From the NCBI GenBank assembly GCA_024400635.1, contig JAKSMI010000002.1:370305-434304 (forward strand): a stretch of DNA of 64,000 nucleotides, written 5' to 3'. This stretch comes from Bacteroidales bacterium (GTDB lineage: Bacteria > Bacteroidota > Bacteroidia > Bacteroidales > WCHB1-69). Below the pieces are notes generated by a model. That model saw only the letters and a program-made list of their open reading frames with translations, had not been told where the DNA came from and ran no database searches. The translations under genes and the position numbers were made by a program. This document shows positions 26,115-35,452 of the stretch, one piece after another (the first letter of the stretch is position 1; every line of letters starts with the position of its first letter).

Positions 26115-26966
26115 TTAAATTTTACTGATAATTTCTTCGGCGTTTATATTCATTTTGCAGAAGGCGAACCATTTCTTACCTAAATCCTTGATTGATGCGC
26201 CGATGTGGTAAACCGTGTCATCAATGATCAGGAAGCGGTCGTGTGATTTGTCAAACTGCTTCACTTCAATTTTTTCGTATTGTTGGTTGTGCTGTTTTAG
26301 AGCTATATTAAAAGATGGTGACAATTGTCTTGAATATATGATTGCATCAATGCCTTTTTCACGTTCTGCAAGCCTTAGCAAAACCGTTTCGTCAACATAG
26401 TTGTCAATCAAGACAATGCGTTTTTTTGCAGAACGGATAAGGCTGTTCACAAAACCGAAAGGTTCAAGTACATTTCCGTCATAAAAAATCCCTTCAACAG
26501 GTGGCAGAGCTGTATGGACAAAAAAGTCAATCTTGTTTTCTGTTACCGAAACGCGCTGTTCCAATCTCTCAATGCGTTGGTTGAATGAATAGCCTTTAAG
26601 CAAATGGTCTTTCAAGACTTTGTTGGCCCACTGACGGAATTTAGTCGCATTCAGGGAACTTACTCGGTATCCAACAGACAAAATTGCATCTAAGTTGTAG
26701 TGAAGAATGTTCCTGCGGACATTTCTGTTGCCTTCCTTTTGAACTACCGAGAAAAACTCGGCAGTTGCATTTTTATCCAATTCGTTTTCTGAGAAAATAT
26801 TCTTCAAGTGCAAACCGACATTATCACTCGAGCAACCAAACAAATAGGCTATCTGCGATTGTGTAAGCCATACGGTTTCTTCATCCATCCTCACTTCGAG
26901 TTTAATTTCCTCGTCGGGCTGGTAAAGGACTATCTCATTGGTTATGTCAGCGAAACCGTCTTTCAT
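26115..26966 (-). CDS. RhuM-family protein with PLD-like C-terminal domain
   Basis: The 283-residue protein has the RhuM N-terminal domain (about 10-135): VWLTQSQIAYLFG, NVGLHLKNIF and the YNLDAILSVGYRV motif. A coiled linker (about 140-165) leads to a C-terminal domain with HDRFLIIDD, which fits an HKD-like phospholipase D half-site with Arg in place of Lys. RhuM-type proteins are DNA-binding-like proteins found beside type I restriction genes and in genomic islands. Their role is not established. The start is 23 nt after array element D. A 10-position inverted repeat with one mismatch lies in the coding sequence at 26742-26766. Confidence 0.87.
   Translation of the reverse strand: MKDGFADITNEIVLYQPDEEIKLEVRMDEETVWLTQSQIAYLFGCSSDNVGLHLKNIFSENELDKNATAEFFSVVQKEGNRNVRRNILHYNLDAILSVGYRVSSLNATKFRQWANKVLKDHLLKGYSFNQRIERLEQRVSVTENKIDFFVHTALPPVEGIFYDGNVLEPFGFVNSLIRSAKKRIVLIDNYVDETVLLRLAEREKGIDAIIYSRQLSPSFNIALKQHNQQYEKIEVKQFDKSHDRFLIIDDTVYHIGASIKDLGKKWFAFCKMNINAEEIISKI
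26742..26766. repeat. Inverted repeat inside the RhuM gene
   Basis: AACTACCGAG (26742-26751) pairs with CTCGGCAGTT (26757-26766) across a loop of five A residues, with one mismatch. Confidence 0.65.
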
Positions 26967-26989
26967 TTTGTGTTTTTGTTTTGAATGCG

Positions 26990-27045
26990 AATAATAGCTA
27001 ATGCTTTGTTTTATAATATGTTATTTTAAATTCTTTTTTTCTGTT
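26990..27045. repeat. Array element, copy D
   Basis: AATAATAGCTAATGCTTTGT is followed by TTATAATATGTTATTTTAAA. It overlaps the 3' end of the DUF1016/PDDEXK gene, whose last codons and stop lie within the element's T-rich tail. Confidence 0.85.
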
Positions 27046-28072
27046 GTTTATCTGTATTTAATGTATCTATAATAAGTTGTTTTATTTCCTTGTCGGGGAA
27101 ACAGAATTGGTAATCGGCCACAGCGACCGGTGCCACGGCGGTTTGCAACGCTATTTCCACCTCATCGTTGTCTTTGTCGGCGCACAAGATAATGCCTATC
27201 GACGGATTTTCACCCTCCATGCGCATGTTTTTGTCGAGCAAAGATAAATAAAATCCCATTTTGCTGACATATTCTGGTTGAAAATCGCCGATTTTTAATT
27301 CGATGGCCACCAACGACCGAGTGCAGCGATTGAAAAACAACATATCGATGAAATACTCTTTGTCGTTGAGTGTCAATCTGTATTGGTTTCCGATAAATGA
27401 AAAACCCTTGCCCAATTCAAGGATGAAAAATTTTATCTTTTCAACTAATTTTTTCTCCAATTCCAATTCTTTGAGCGGTTGCTGAACTTCTAAAAATGCC
27501 AAATTGTAACGGCTTTTAAGAATTTCGTTCGCTTGTTCTTGTATATGTTCGGGCAAGGCCTTGTCGAAATTATGTAGTTTTGGAAGTTCCACGGAATGAC
27601 CATACGCATCGGCTTTGATGAAGTTAAGCAAGACATTGCGCGACCATCCCATTTCAACCGCTTGCTGAATATAGTATTCCACCGCTTTGTCTTCTTGTAA
27701 TTTGTTTATTATCAGCAGGATATGTCCCCATGGCAAAAGTGCGACAAGTTGTCGCACTTTTGCCGGGAAATGCTCGAAGCGTTCGTAAAATCGTTTCATA
27801 TCCCATAAGTTGCGTGGCGACAATCCCATCTGCGGGAACTCTTTTTTCAAATCTGTTGACAGACGTTTTATCAAGGTACTTCCGTAACCTTCTTCTATCT
27901 TGCGTTCTGATATGCTTTTGCCGATATTCCAATACAACTCAATAACAGCGGTATTCATGCGGCGGGCCATCGAAATGCGGGTGCTCTTTATGTTTAATAA
28001 TATCTTGCTGAGCAAATCGCGATATTGTTCGCTGCTAAGTTGTGTTTCTGTCTTTTGAGTTATTGGGCTCAT
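27026..28072 (-). CDS. DUF1016/PDDEXK nuclease family protein (YhcG-like)
   Basis: The 348-residue protein is full length for the YhcG family. The helical DUF1016 N-terminal domain (about 15-180) has GYGSTLIKRLSTDLKKEFP and PWGH. The C-terminal PDDEXK nuclease-fold domain (about 195-340) has Asp243 and Glu258-Leu-Lys260 (IELKIG) as likely catalytic residues. The family is often found beside type I restriction genes and in islands, and its role is not settled. The start lies 8 nt after array element E. Codons for residues 103-114 form a perfect 33-bp DNA palindrome. It is the first gene of the four-gene array. Confidence 0.92.
   Translation of the reverse strand: MSPITQKTETQLSSEQYRDLLSKILLNIKSTRISMARRMNTAVIELYWNIGKSISERKIEEGYGSTLIKRLSTDLKKEFPQMGLSPRNLWDMKRFYERFEHFPAKVRQLVALLPWGHILLIINKLQEDKAVEYYIQQAVEMGWSRNVLLNFIKADAYGHSVELPKLHNFDKALPEHIQEQANEILKSRYNLAFLEVQQPLKELELEKKLVEKIKFFILELGKGFSFIGNQYRLTLNDKEYFIDMLFFNRCTRSLVAIELKIGDFQPEYVSKMGFYLSLLDKNMRMEGENPSIGIILCADKDNDEVEIALQTAVAPVAVADYQFCFPDKEIKQLIIDTLNTDKQQKKRI
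27732..27764. repeat. Perfect 33-bp palindrome inside the DUF1016/PDDEXK gene
   Basis: GGCAAAAGTGCGACAA (27732-27747), a central G (27748) and the exact reverse complement (27749-27764). It encodes the stretch around KVRQLVALL, just before PWGH. Confidence 0.95.
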
Positions 28073-28080
28073 TTTTTATG

Positions 28081-28132
28081 AATAATAGCTAATGCTTCGT
28101 TTTACAACATGTGTATTTTCCTTTTCTGTTGT
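28081..28132. repeat. Array element, copy E (most diverged)
   Basis: AATAATAGCTAATGCTTCGT matches the left half of the other copies. The right half (TTTACAACATGTGTATTTTC) is diverged. It lies 8 nt upstream of the DUF1016/PDDEXK start and marks the right end of the array. Confidence 0.75.
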
Positions 28133-28208
28133 CTATGCTGTTTTTTGTTGACCGTTAATGATTTGCAAAATTAATATTTTTTTCGTTACTTTGGAAAATT
28201 GAATTGAT

Positions 28209-28228
28209 AATCTGCAAACATGCAGATT
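28209..28228. promoter_or_regulatory. Inverted repeat in the rpoD promoter region
   Basis: AATCTGCA-AACA-TGCAGATT is a perfect 8-bp stem. It ends 17 nt upstream of the -7 element, so it overlaps the expected -33 position. It could be an operator or mark the end of the island. Confidence 0.5.
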
Positions 28229-28245
28229 CGTATTGATATTTTTTG

Positions 28246-28253
28246 TAATTTTG
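28246..28253 (+). promoter_or_regulatory. -7 element of the rpoD promoter
   Basis: TAATTTTG matches TAnnTTTG about 80 nt before the rpoD start codon. Confidence 0.55.
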
Positions 28254-28333
28254 CAAACTTTTTTCGATAATGAGGAAAAAGTAAGAAAAAGATAATCTAT
28301 AAATCACTTTTTTTATTTTATAAAACGCTTTCA

Positions 28334-29197
28334 ATGAGACAGTTAAACATTACCAAACAGGTTACCAACCGAGAAACCGCTTCTTTGGACAAATATCTTC
28401 ATGATATTGGTAAGGTGGAATTGATTACGGCTGAAGAAGAGGTGGAATTGGCCCGCAAAATCAAGAATGGAGATCAGGCAGCTTTGGAAAAACTGACCAA
28501 GGCCAACCTCCGTTTCGTGGTTTCCGTCGCTAAGCAATATCAGAACCAGGGACTCAACCTCCCGGACTTGATTAACGAGGGTAATGTCGGTCTGATTAAG
28601 GCGGCTCAGCGTTTCGATGAAACCCGTGGTTTCAAATTTATTTCCTATGCGGTGTGGTGGATTCGCCAGTCCATTCTTCAGGCTTTGGCAGAACAGTCCA
28701 GAATCGTTCGTCTGCCACTGAATAAAATTGGTACCATCAACAAAATCAATAAGGCATATGCATATCTTGAGCAGGAACTTGAACGCGAACCCCGCGCTGA
28801 TGAAATCGCCAAAATGCTCGACATCACCGAAGCGGAAGTGAAGGATTCTCTTCGTAATTCTTCCCGACATCTTTCGATGGACGCATCTCTGACTCAAGAT
28901 GAAGACAACAATATGTACGATGTGCTGAAATCTGAAGATTCACCTACTCCCGACAAGGGCTTGTTGTACGAATCTTTGAAGACCGAAGTAAATCGCGTTA
29001 TCGCGACTTTGCCACCGCGCGAAGCTGACGTTATCAGACTTTATTACGGTCTTGACAGTAAGCATCCTCTGACTTTGGAAGAAATTGGTGAAAAATTTGA
29101 CTTGACCCGTGAACGCGTCCGTCAAATTAAGGAAAAAGCACTTCGCCGCCTTAAACATACTTCAAAGTGCAAAATTTTACAATCTTATTTAGGTTAA
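28334..29197 (+). CDS. rpoD: Primary RNA polymerase sigma factor
   Basis: The 287-residue protein is the short primary sigma factor typical of Bacteroidota, lacking region 1.1 and the long non-conserved insert. Region 1.2 ([20 protein letters not shown]), region 2 ([20 protein letters not shown] through [15 protein letters not shown]), region 3 and region 4 with the [20 protein letters not shown] helix-turn-helix are all present. It directs transcription from housekeeping promoters, which in this phylum use TAnnTTTG. It stands next to the accessory island but is transcribed away from it. Confidence 0.96.
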   Translation: MRQLNITKQVTNRETASLDKYLHDIGKVELITAEEEVELARKIKNGDQAALEKLTKANLRFVVSVAKQYQNQGLNLPDLINEGNVGLIKAAQRFDETRGFKFISYAVWWIRQSILQALAEQSRIVRLPLNKIGTINKINKAYAYLEQELEREPRADEIAKMLDITEAEVKDSLRNSSRHLSMDASLTQDEDNNMYDVLKSEDSPTPDKGLLYESLKTEVNRVIATLPPREADVIRLYYGLDSKHPLTLEEIGEKFDLTRERVRQIKEKALRRLKHTSKCKILQSYLG

Positions 29198-29231
29198 TAA
29201 AAACATTTAATAATCATAAATCATTTTAAAT

Positions 29232-30629
29232 ATGAAGCGAACTAAAGTTGTTGATTTGCTCAAACGCTATGAAGAAATTGGTTTGGGAAACAAGGTTTGT
29301 GTCAAAGGTTGGGTGAGAACAAAACGTGGCAACAATGCCGTTGCTTTCATTGCCTTGAATGACGGCTCTAATGTCAATAGCATTCAAGTTGTTGCCGACT
29401 TGGCAAAATTTGACGAATCGCTGATGAAGCTGGTTACGACGGGTTCGTGCCTCTGCGTTGAAGGTTCGCTCGTGGAATCGCAAGGGAAAGGACAAAGTGT
29501 TGAAATCCAGGCAGAAAGCATTGAGGTTTATGGTACTGCAGATCCTGAGACCTATCCTTTGCAGAAAAAAGGTCACAGCATGGAATTTCTGCGTGAAATC
29601 GCACATTTGCGTCCAAGAACAAACTATTTTGGCTGTGTGTTGAGGCTCCGACATGCCATGGCTTTCGCTATCCATAAATATTTTAATGACAGGGGTTTCT
29701 TCTATCTGCATACGCCCTTGATTACGGCTTCCGATGCGGAAGGTGCTGGCGAAATGTTCAATGTGACCACTTTCGACCTCGATAATATTCCTCTTACTGA
29801 AGATGGGAAAGTGGATTTTAAAAAGGATTTCTTTGGGAAACATACCAATCTGACTGTTTCTGGTCAGCTGGAAGGCGAACTTGGCGCTACGGCGTTGGGT
29901 AGCATTTATACTTTCGGACCCACTTTCCGTGCCGAAAATAGTAATACCCCCCGTCACCTTGCAGAATTCTGGATGGTTGAACCTGAAATGGCTTTCTACG
30001 ATATCCATGATAATATGGATCTTGCAGAGGATTTTATCAAATATTTGGTAAAATATGCTCTTGATAATAATCAGGATGATTTGAAATTCTTGAACGACAT
30101 GTTTGACAAAACCCTCATCGAACGTTTGCAGTCGGTTTTGAAACAGGATTTTGTTCGTTTGGATTATACTTCCGCTATTGATATCCTTTCAAAAGCAAAG
30201 AAAAAATTTGATTATCCCGTTTCTTGGGGTATCGATTTGCAGTCTGAACACGAACGTTATCTGGTTGAAAATCATTTTAAATGTCCTGTCATCCTGACAG
30301 ATTATCCAAAGGAAATCAAGGCTTTCTATATGAAGCAGAATGATGATGGAAAGACGGTTCGTGCAATGGATGTTCTTTTCCCGACTATTGGTGAAATTAT
30401 CGGTGGTTCTGAAAGAGAAGCCGACTATCAGAAATTGTTAAACCGTGTTCATGAACTCAATATGACGGAACAGCAATACTGGTGGTATTTCGATACTCGT
30501 AAATTCGGTTCGGCACCTCATTCCGGTTTCGGTCTGGGCTTCGAACGTTTGCTGCTCTTTATCACGGGCATGACTAACATCAGAGATGTCATTCCATTCC
30601 CAAGAACTCCGCAAAATGCAGAATTCTAA
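29232..30629 (+). CDS. asnS: Asparaginyl-tRNA synthetase
   Basis: The 465-residue class IIb synthetase has an N-terminal OB-fold anticodon-binding domain (about 15-110). The catalytic domain carries motif 2 ([15 protein letters not shown]) and motif 3 ([10 protein letters not shown]). The residues fit AsnRS rather than AspRS. It charges tRNA-Asn in the cytoplasm. The TrmH-family gene follows 17 nt later and is probably co-transcribed. Confidence 0.95.
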   Translation: MKRTKVVDLLKRYEEIGLGNKVCVKGWVRTKRGNNAVAFIALNDGSNVNSIQVVADLAKFDESLMKLVTTGSCLCVEGSLVESQGKGQSVEIQAESIEVYGTADPETYPLQKKGHSMEFLREIAHLRPRTNYFGCVLRLRHAMAFAIHKYFNDRGFFYLHTPLITASDAEGAGEMFNVTTFDLDNIPLTEDGKVDFKKDFFGKHTNLTVSGQLEGELGATALGSIYTFGPTFRAENSNTPRHLAEFWMVEPEMAFYDIHDNMDLAEDFIKYLVKYALDNNQDDLKFLNDMFDKTLIERLQSVLKQDFVRLDYTSAIDILSKAKKKFDYPVSWGIDLQSEHERYLVENHFKCPVILTDYPKEIKAFYMKQNDDGKTVRAMDVLFPTIGEIIGGSEREADYQKLLNRVHELNMTEQQYWWYFDTRKFGSAPHSGFGLGFERLLLFITGMTNIRDVIPFPRTPQNAEF

Positions 30630-30646
30630 CATTTCACCTATTTTTT

Positions 30647-31402
30647 ATGATAGGAAAAAGTAAAATATCATCAATAACCCGCTTGCATCAGAAAAAATTC
30701 CGTGATGAAAGCGGGTTGTTCATTGTGGAAGGCATTAAGTCAGTGGGTGAGCTGCTGAGGTCTGATTTTAGCGTGTCTGAAATTTATGCCTTACCAGCTT
30801 GGATTGATGAAAATCCAGAAATTTGCAATAGTTTGTCTTGCGTTGAAGTCAGCCCCGCAGAAATGGAGCGGCTCAGTGCTTGGAAGAATCCGCAGGAAGT
30901 CTTGGCCATCGCACGCCAGAAAAATCAAAATGGCATTTCCATCAATGAAAATCAGCCAATTGTGATATTGGATGACATTCGAGATCCAGGCAATATGGGG
31001 ACGATTATCAGAACGGCAGATTGGTTTGGCATCCGACAGATTGTTTGTTCGGAAACGACGGTTGAATTTTATAATCAGAAGGTGATTCAGGCGACGATGG
31101 GTTCGTTTGCCAGAGTAAATGTTTTTTATACGGATTTGGGGAAATTCATTGAATGCAACTTGAAAAACCGTCGGATTTGGGGCGCTTTTTTGGAAGGGAC
31201 GCCTATAGGAGATGTTGAATTCAAAGAGAATGATGCCGTTGTCATTGGCAATGAGGCGAATGGCATTTCCGACAGCGTTGCCCGAATGATTAGTGATAAA
31301 TTGTTGATTGACAGTCCATCAAAAAATGATGTTAAGGCTGAATCGCTGAATGCGTCGATTGCGGCGGCCATCATTATGTATGAAATGAGCCGCCATAGGT
31401 AA
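30647..31402 (+). CDS. TrmH/SpoU-family RNA 2'-O-methyltransferase
   Basis: The 251-residue protein has a small N-terminal substrate-binding domain (about 1-90), then the SPOUT methyltransferase domain. Its knot motifs are ILDDIRDPGNMGTIIRTADWFG, VIGNEANGIS and SLNASIAAAIIMYE. It methylates a ribose 2'-OH in rRNA or tRNA, but the target nucleotide is not predictable. It follows asnS closely. Confidence 0.9.
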   Translation: MIGKSKISSITRLHQKKFRDESGLFIVEGIKSVGELLRSDFSVSEIYALPAWIDENPEICNSLSCVEVSPAEMERLSAWKNPQEVLAIARQKNQNGISINENQPIVILDDIRDPGNMGTIIRTADWFGIRQIVCSETTVEFYNQKVIQATMGSFARVNVFYTDLGKFIECNLKNRRIWGAFLEGTPIGDVEFKENDAVVIGNEANGISDSVARMISDKLLIDSPSKNDVKAESLNASIAAAIIMYEMSRHR

Positions 31403-31440
31403 GGTTTACAATATACAAGAATCCTTAGCGTTATAATTAT

Positions 31441-32082
31441 ATGTATAAATATAAAATATTATTGTTGATTGTCGCGCTGACCTTGTTAGTGAGTTCGTGT
31501 AAGACAGCACGTAAAGCTCAGGTGCCTGTTCGGCCGACGGTGCCAGCGGAACAAGAAAAGCAGCCGGTTAAGCCAAAGACCTTTGCTGAGACAAGAGATT
31601 ACCAATGGATTAGTTATCGTGGCAGTGCCGATGTTCGTTTCGACGGAAGGGATGTCGCCTGTAATTATTATATGGTGAATCGCTTGGATAGCATCATCTA
31701 TTTGAATTTAAGTGTTTTCGGTATTGAATTGGCGCGTCTGGTGGCCAGACCAGATGGAGTGATATTTGTAAATAAGCTGTCGAAGGAATATTACAAGGGG
31801 GATTATAAAGTGGTGGAGAAATATTTGAAGTTTCCAGCGGATTATTATACGATGCAATCCATTTTTAATGGTGACACGATGACGGTCCAAAAGATTGACG
31901 CTGTGACCGCACGTTATAATTGGCATTATTATTCAGAATTAAAGAGAACCTTGTTTGATCAGCTCTCTATAAGTGTGAATGGGAAGGATCAGCGGATAGT
32001 AATCAAGGTTGCCAATCCAAAGATAGATGTTCCAGGTCCAACGAGCATCAAAATTCCGGAGGGTTTTAGTCGGATGGAGTAG
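31441..32082 (+). CDS. DUF4292 lipoprotein
   Basis: The 213-residue product has a signal peptide with a lipobox LVSSC. A Pro/Lys-rich linker (about 25-50) leads to a DUF4292 domain. The predicted fold is a beta-half-barrel like that of LolA/LolB-type outer-membrane lipoprotein carriers, which suggests a role in lipid or lipoprotein handling at the outer membrane. That role is an inference. It lies 38 nt after the TrmH-family gene. Confidence 0.8.
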   Translation: MYKYKILLLIVALTLLVSSCKTARKAQVPVRPTVPAEQEKQPVKPKTFAETRDYQWISYRGSADVRFDGRDVACNYYMVNRLDSIIYLNLSVFGIELARLVARPDGVIFVNKLSKEYYKGDYKVVEKYLKFPADYYTMQSIFNGDTMTVQKIDAVTARYNWHYYSELKRTLFDQLSISVNGKDQRIVIKVANPKIDVPGPTSIKIPEGFSRME

Positions 32083-32465
32083 GGCGTTAGTCTTCTGTTC
32101 GTTAGGCTCGCAGATTTTGACCGTGACAATTCTATAAAGGTTGAAATTTTTTGAAGTATTATTGCCGGAAAAATATCAACAAAAATTTTTTTGATAAAAT
32201 TTTTTCCGAAGGAGTAATTTATATGGAAATAATTTTTATATTTGCCGACCCTATAAAGTAAAATGTTGCGTAGAAGTGTGCGACATATTTTTATGTTTGT
32301 AACGCTTTGAAAATAAAGAAGTTGTAAAAGGGTGGATGGGGATAGTAGGCTTTGTGGTGAACGGTGATTTGTGCAGAAATTGCAAATAAAACTTCCAAAA
32401 CGAGGTGGAGTGGGGTGTTGAAAAGTTGAAAAAAGGAAAAAATAGATAGAAAAAATTACAAGAAA
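32083..32465 (+). other. Leader region of the secE operon, no gene seen
   Basis: This 383-nt gap holds one -7 element (32237-32244) and about 215 nt of AT-rich leader before secE. tRNA-Trp, often found just before secE in Bacteroidota, is not here; it lies at 59.7 kb. Confidence 0.6.
32237..32244 (+). promoter_or_regulatory. -7 element of the secE-nusG-rplK operon
   Basis: TATATTTG matches TAnnTTTG. No clear -33 is seen. Transcription from here gives a leader of about 215 nt. Confidence 0.5.
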
Positions 32466-32654
32466 ATGAAAATAGTTAATTACATTAAGGAAACTTACGA
32501 TGAGTTGGTGAACAAAGTGTCCTGGCCATCGGCAAAAGATCTTCAAAGTAGCGTTATCGTCGTGTCCATTGCTTCCCTAATTATCGCACTTGTAGTGTGG
32601 TTGATGGACTGGGTGTTTAGCGTGGGAGTCAATCTGATGTTCCCGGCTATTTAG
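32466..32654 (+). CDS. secE: Protein translocase subunit SecE
   Basis: The 62-residue protein has the short amphipathic N-terminal helix with the YIKETYDELVNKVSWPS motif, then one membrane helix (about 30-55). It is the minimal bacterial SecE, which clamps SecY in the inner-membrane translocon. It is followed by nusG, the usual order. Confidence 0.95.
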   Translation: MKIVNYIKETYDELVNKVSWPSAKDLQSSVIVVSIASLIIALVVWLMDWVFSVGVNLMFPAI

Positions 32655-32697
32655 TTTTCAGTAGTTTAATTAGGTATTACCGTAAACGAGTTTGAAA

Positions 32698-33249
32698 ATG
32701 GCAGAAATCGAGCGCAAGTGGTATGTGATCAAGACGGTCACGGGTACTGAGAAGAAGGTGAAGCAAAACATCGAAAGCGAAGTTGAAGCTTCCCATATCA
32801 AGGACTTTGTGAGCCGAGTTCTGATTCCGACCGAAAAGTACTACCAGATTCGCAATGGGAAAAAGATCAGCAAGGAGCGTAATTATTTTCCTGGTTACAT
32901 TTTTGTAGAAGCAATGATGTTAGGGGAAGTATTTCACGTGTTGTTGAACATTCCTGGCGTGTTGGGGTTCGTGGGTTGCAAAAAGAAAACCGATCCGCCA
33001 GTAGCGCTTCGACCTGTTGAGGTAACCCGCATGTTAGGCAAGGTTGACGAATTGCTTGAGCAAGACGAATCCTTCTCTCTCCCCTTCATCGTGGGTGAGG
33101 AAATCAAAGTCATTGACGGTCCTTTCAACACTTTCAACGGCATTATTGAGGAAATCAATGCCGAGAAGAAGAAACTGAAGGTTATGGTGAAAATCTTTGG
33201 TCGTAAGACTCCACTCGAGTTGAGTTTTATGCAGGTTGAAAAGGTGTAA
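32698..33249 (+). CDS. nusG: Transcription termination/antitermination factor NusG
   Basis: About 183 residues are read from the ATG at 32698 (MAEIERKWYVIKTVTG). An in-frame TTG two codons upstream is less likely. The N-terminal NGN domain contacts RNA polymerase (KWYVIKTVTGTEKKV, NYFPGYIFVEA). The C-terminal KOW domain (about 128-180) has VIDGPFNTFNGIIEEIN. It acts in elongation, Rho-dependent termination and coupling to the ribosome. Confidence 0.95.
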   Translation: MAEIERKWYVIKTVTGTEKKVKQNIESEVEASHIKDFVSRVLIPTEKYYQIRNGKKISKERNYFPGYIFVEAMMLGEVFHVLLNIPGVLGFVGCKKKTDPPVALRPVEVTRMLGKVDELLEQDESFSLPFIVGEEIKVIDGPFNTFNGIIEEINAEKKKLKVMVKIFGRKTPLELSFMQVEKV

Positions 33250-33293
33250 ATACCAATTAATAATTAGTTACAAACAACAAAAATTTCAAAAAA

Positions 33294-33743
33294 ATGGCAA
33301 AAGAAGTAGCTGGACTTATTAAGTTACAAATCAAAGGTGGTGCCGCCAATCCGTCACCCCCAGTAGGCCCTGCATTGGGTGCCAAGGGTGTGAACATTAT
33401 GGAATTTTGTAAGCAGTTCAATGCCCGTACTCAGGATTTGGCTGGCAAATTGGTGCCTGTCATCATTACTGTTTACAAAGACAAGTCGTTTGACTTTGTT
33501 ACCAAGACTCCACCGGTTGCAGTCCAATTGCTGGAGGCAGCCAAAATTCAGAAGGGTTCAAAGGAACCTAACCGAAACAAGGTGGCCACGCTGACCTGGG
33601 ACCAGGTGAAAGCTATCGCCGAAATCAAAATGCCCGACTTGAATTGCTTTGAAATCAAATCGGCCATGAGCATGGTTGCCGGCACAGCCAGAAGCATGGG
33701 TATCACGGTTAAAGGCGGAACCGCCCCTTCAGAACTCAATTAA
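33294..33743 (+). CDS. rplK: 50S ribosomal protein L11
   Basis: The 149-residue protein has the N-terminal domain with [15 protein letters not shown] and the C-terminal rRNA-binding domain ending in [10 protein letters not shown]. It forms the GTPase-associated centre with the L7/L12 stalk. It is the first ribosomal gene after nusG. Confidence 0.97.
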   Translation: MAKEVAGLIKLQIKGGAANPSPPVGPALGAKGVNIMEFCKQFNARTQDLAGKLVPVIITVYKDKSFDFVTKTPPVAVQLLEAAKIQKGSKEPNRNKVATLTWDQVKAIAEIKMPDLNCFEIKSAMSMVAGTARSMGITVKGGTAPSELN

Positions 33744-33764
33744 TAACAAGTAAACAGAATCAAG

Positions 33765-34460
33765 ATGGCTAAAATATCAAAAAAACGCAAAGAAGCTTTT
33801 GCAAAATTTGATAAGAGCAAAGTTTACCCTTTGACCGAAGCTGTTCAGATTGTGAAGGACATTACTTACACCAAGTTTGATGCATCTTTCGATATCGACG
33901 TTCGTTTGGGCGTTGATCCCCGTAAGGCCAATCAAATGGTAAGAGGTATCGTTACCCTTCCCCACGGAACAGGTAAGGTTGTTAGAGTGCTTGTTCTTTG
34001 TACTCCCGATAAGGAGGAAGAAGCCAAAGCCGCTGGCGCCGACTATGTAGGACTTGACGAATACGTTGACAAAATTAAAAAAGGTTGGACAGACGTTGAT
34101 GTCATCATCACTATGCCGAGCGTTATGCCGAAGATTGGTGCCCTGGGTAAAGTTTTGGGTCCTCGTGGCTTGATGCCTAACCCCAAAGCAGGTACCGTTA
34201 CCATGGAAATCGGCAAGGCTGTAGCTGACGTAAAAGCTGGTAAGATCGACTTCAAAGTTGACAAATACGGCATCATCCATTCAGGTATTGGCAAAGTAAA
34301 CTTTGCTGCTGAAAAATTGGTTGAAAACACCCGTGAAATGATGTCAACCATTATCAAACTGAAACCTACCGCAGCAAAAGGTACTTATATCAAGAGCATT
34401 TATTTGTCAAGTACCATGAGCCCCGGTGTACAAGTTGACGTGAAATCAGTTACATTATAA
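33765..34460 (+). CDS. rplA: 50S ribosomal protein L1
   Basis: The 231-residue protein has normal L1 length. It carries [30 protein letters not shown] and the final [11 protein letters not shown] motif. It forms the mobile stalk at the E site and in many bacteria represses its own operon. It lies 21 nt after rplK. Confidence 0.97.
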   Translation: MAKISKKRKEAFAKFDKSKVYPLTEAVQIVKDITYTKFDASFDIDVRLGVDPRKANQMVRGIVTLPHGTGKVVRVLVLCTPDKEEEAKAAGADYVGLDEYVDKIKKGWTDVDVIITMPSVMPKIGALGKVLGPRGLMPNPKAGTVTMEIGKAVADVKAGKIDFKVDKYGIIHSGIGKVNFAAEKLVENTREMMSTIIKLKPTAAKGTYIKSIYLSSTMSPGVQVDVKSVTL

Positions 34461-34475
34461 TTAAAAAGCTAAATT

Positions 34476-34994
34476 ATGAAACAAGATCAAAAAAGTGTTA
34501 TCATTGACGAAATTGCGAAAGATTTAGCTGAGTATTCTCATGTATATGTAACCGATATCTCCGGCTTTACCGTTGACACTGTCAACCAACTGAGAAAACT
34601 CTGCTTCCGCCGCAATATCAAGCTGAAGGTTGTTAAGAACACCTTGCTGAAACGCGCAATGGAACAGTCGAGCCTTGACTATTCAGAAATCTACCCCGCT
34701 CTCAAAGGCGTTACCTCTATCATGTTGTCAAATACTGGCAATGCTCCCGCTAAGCTGATTAAGGAATTCAGAGCTAAAAACAAAAAGCCTATCCTCAAAG
34801 CAGCTTTCATCGAAGAAGCAACCTATTTCGGCGACGACCAACTCGATGCGCTCTGCAGCATCAAGTCAAGAGAGGAACTGATTGGCGACATCGTAGGTTT
34901 GTTGCAGTCTCCCGCTCGCAATGTCATCTCCGCACTTCAATCTGGTGGTGGCAAACTCGCTGGCATCGTGAAAACTTTGTCAGAAAGAAATTAA
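34476..34994 (+). CDS. rplJ: 50S ribosomal protein L10
   Basis: The 172-residue protein binds 23S rRNA through its N-terminal domain (FTVDTVNQLRKLCFRRNIKLKVVKNTLLKRA). Its C-terminal helix anchors L7/L12 dimers. It lies 15 nt after rplA. Confidence 0.96.
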   Translation: MKQDQKSVIIDEIAKDLAEYSHVYVTDISGFTVDTVNQLRKLCFRRNIKLKVVKNTLLKRAMEQSSLDYSEIYPALKGVTSIMLSNTGNAPAKLIKEFRAKNKKPILKAAFIEEATYFGDDQLDALCSIKSREELIGDIVGLLQSPARNVISALQSGGGKLAGIVKTLSERN

Positions 34995-35043
34995 TAAACA
35001 AACAAATTAACAAAAGTAATTAACCCATTAAAAAAATACAATT

Positions 35044-35424
35044 ATGGCAGATTTGAAAGCATTTGCAGAACAATTAGTGAACTTAACCGTTAAGGAAGTT
35101 AACGAATTAGCTCAAATTTTGAAAGAAGAATACGGTATCGAACCCGCAGCAGCAGCAGTAGCAGTAGCAGCTCCCGCAGCTGGTGGCGCTGGCGCAGCAG
35201 CAGCTGAAGAAAAAACCGAATTCGACGTTATTTTGAAAGCAGCCGGCCCCAACAAATTGGCCGTTGTTAAATTGGTGAAAGATTTGGCTAGCCTCGGTCT
35301 GAAAGAAGCTAAGGAATTGGTAGATGCAGCTCCTAAGGCAGTTAAAGAAGGTATCTCTAAAGACGAAGCTGAAGGCTTGAAGAAAGCTTTGGAAGAAGCT
35401 GGTGCCGAAGTTGAAGTTAAATAA
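35044..35424 (+). CDS. rplL: 50S ribosomal protein L7/L12
   Basis: The 126-residue acidic protein has an N-terminal dimerisation domain, an Ala-rich hinge (about 38-58) and the C-terminal factor-binding domain ([20 protein letters not shown], then [14 protein letters not shown]). It recruits translation factors. Confidence 0.97.
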   Translation: MADLKAFAEQLVNLTVKEVNELAQILKEEYGIEPAAAAVAVAAPAAGGAGAAAAEEKTEFDVILKAAGPNKLAVVKLVKDLASLGLKEAKELVDAAPKAVKEGISKDEAEGLKKALEEAGAEVEVK

Positions 35425-35452
35425 TTTCACTCCACCTAAACAATAATAGTAC

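Noticed and set aside
24343..28132. Array elements read as a CRISPR or as integron attC sites
   Set aside because: Spacing is 780-1090 bp with whole genes between copies, so not CRISPR. No integrase is in the window and the elements lack clear attC core sites, so an integron is not claimed.
29226..30008. 260-codon minus-strand open frame opposite asnS
   Set aside because: asnS is a complete, highly conserved gene; the opposite frame is a by-product of its codon use.
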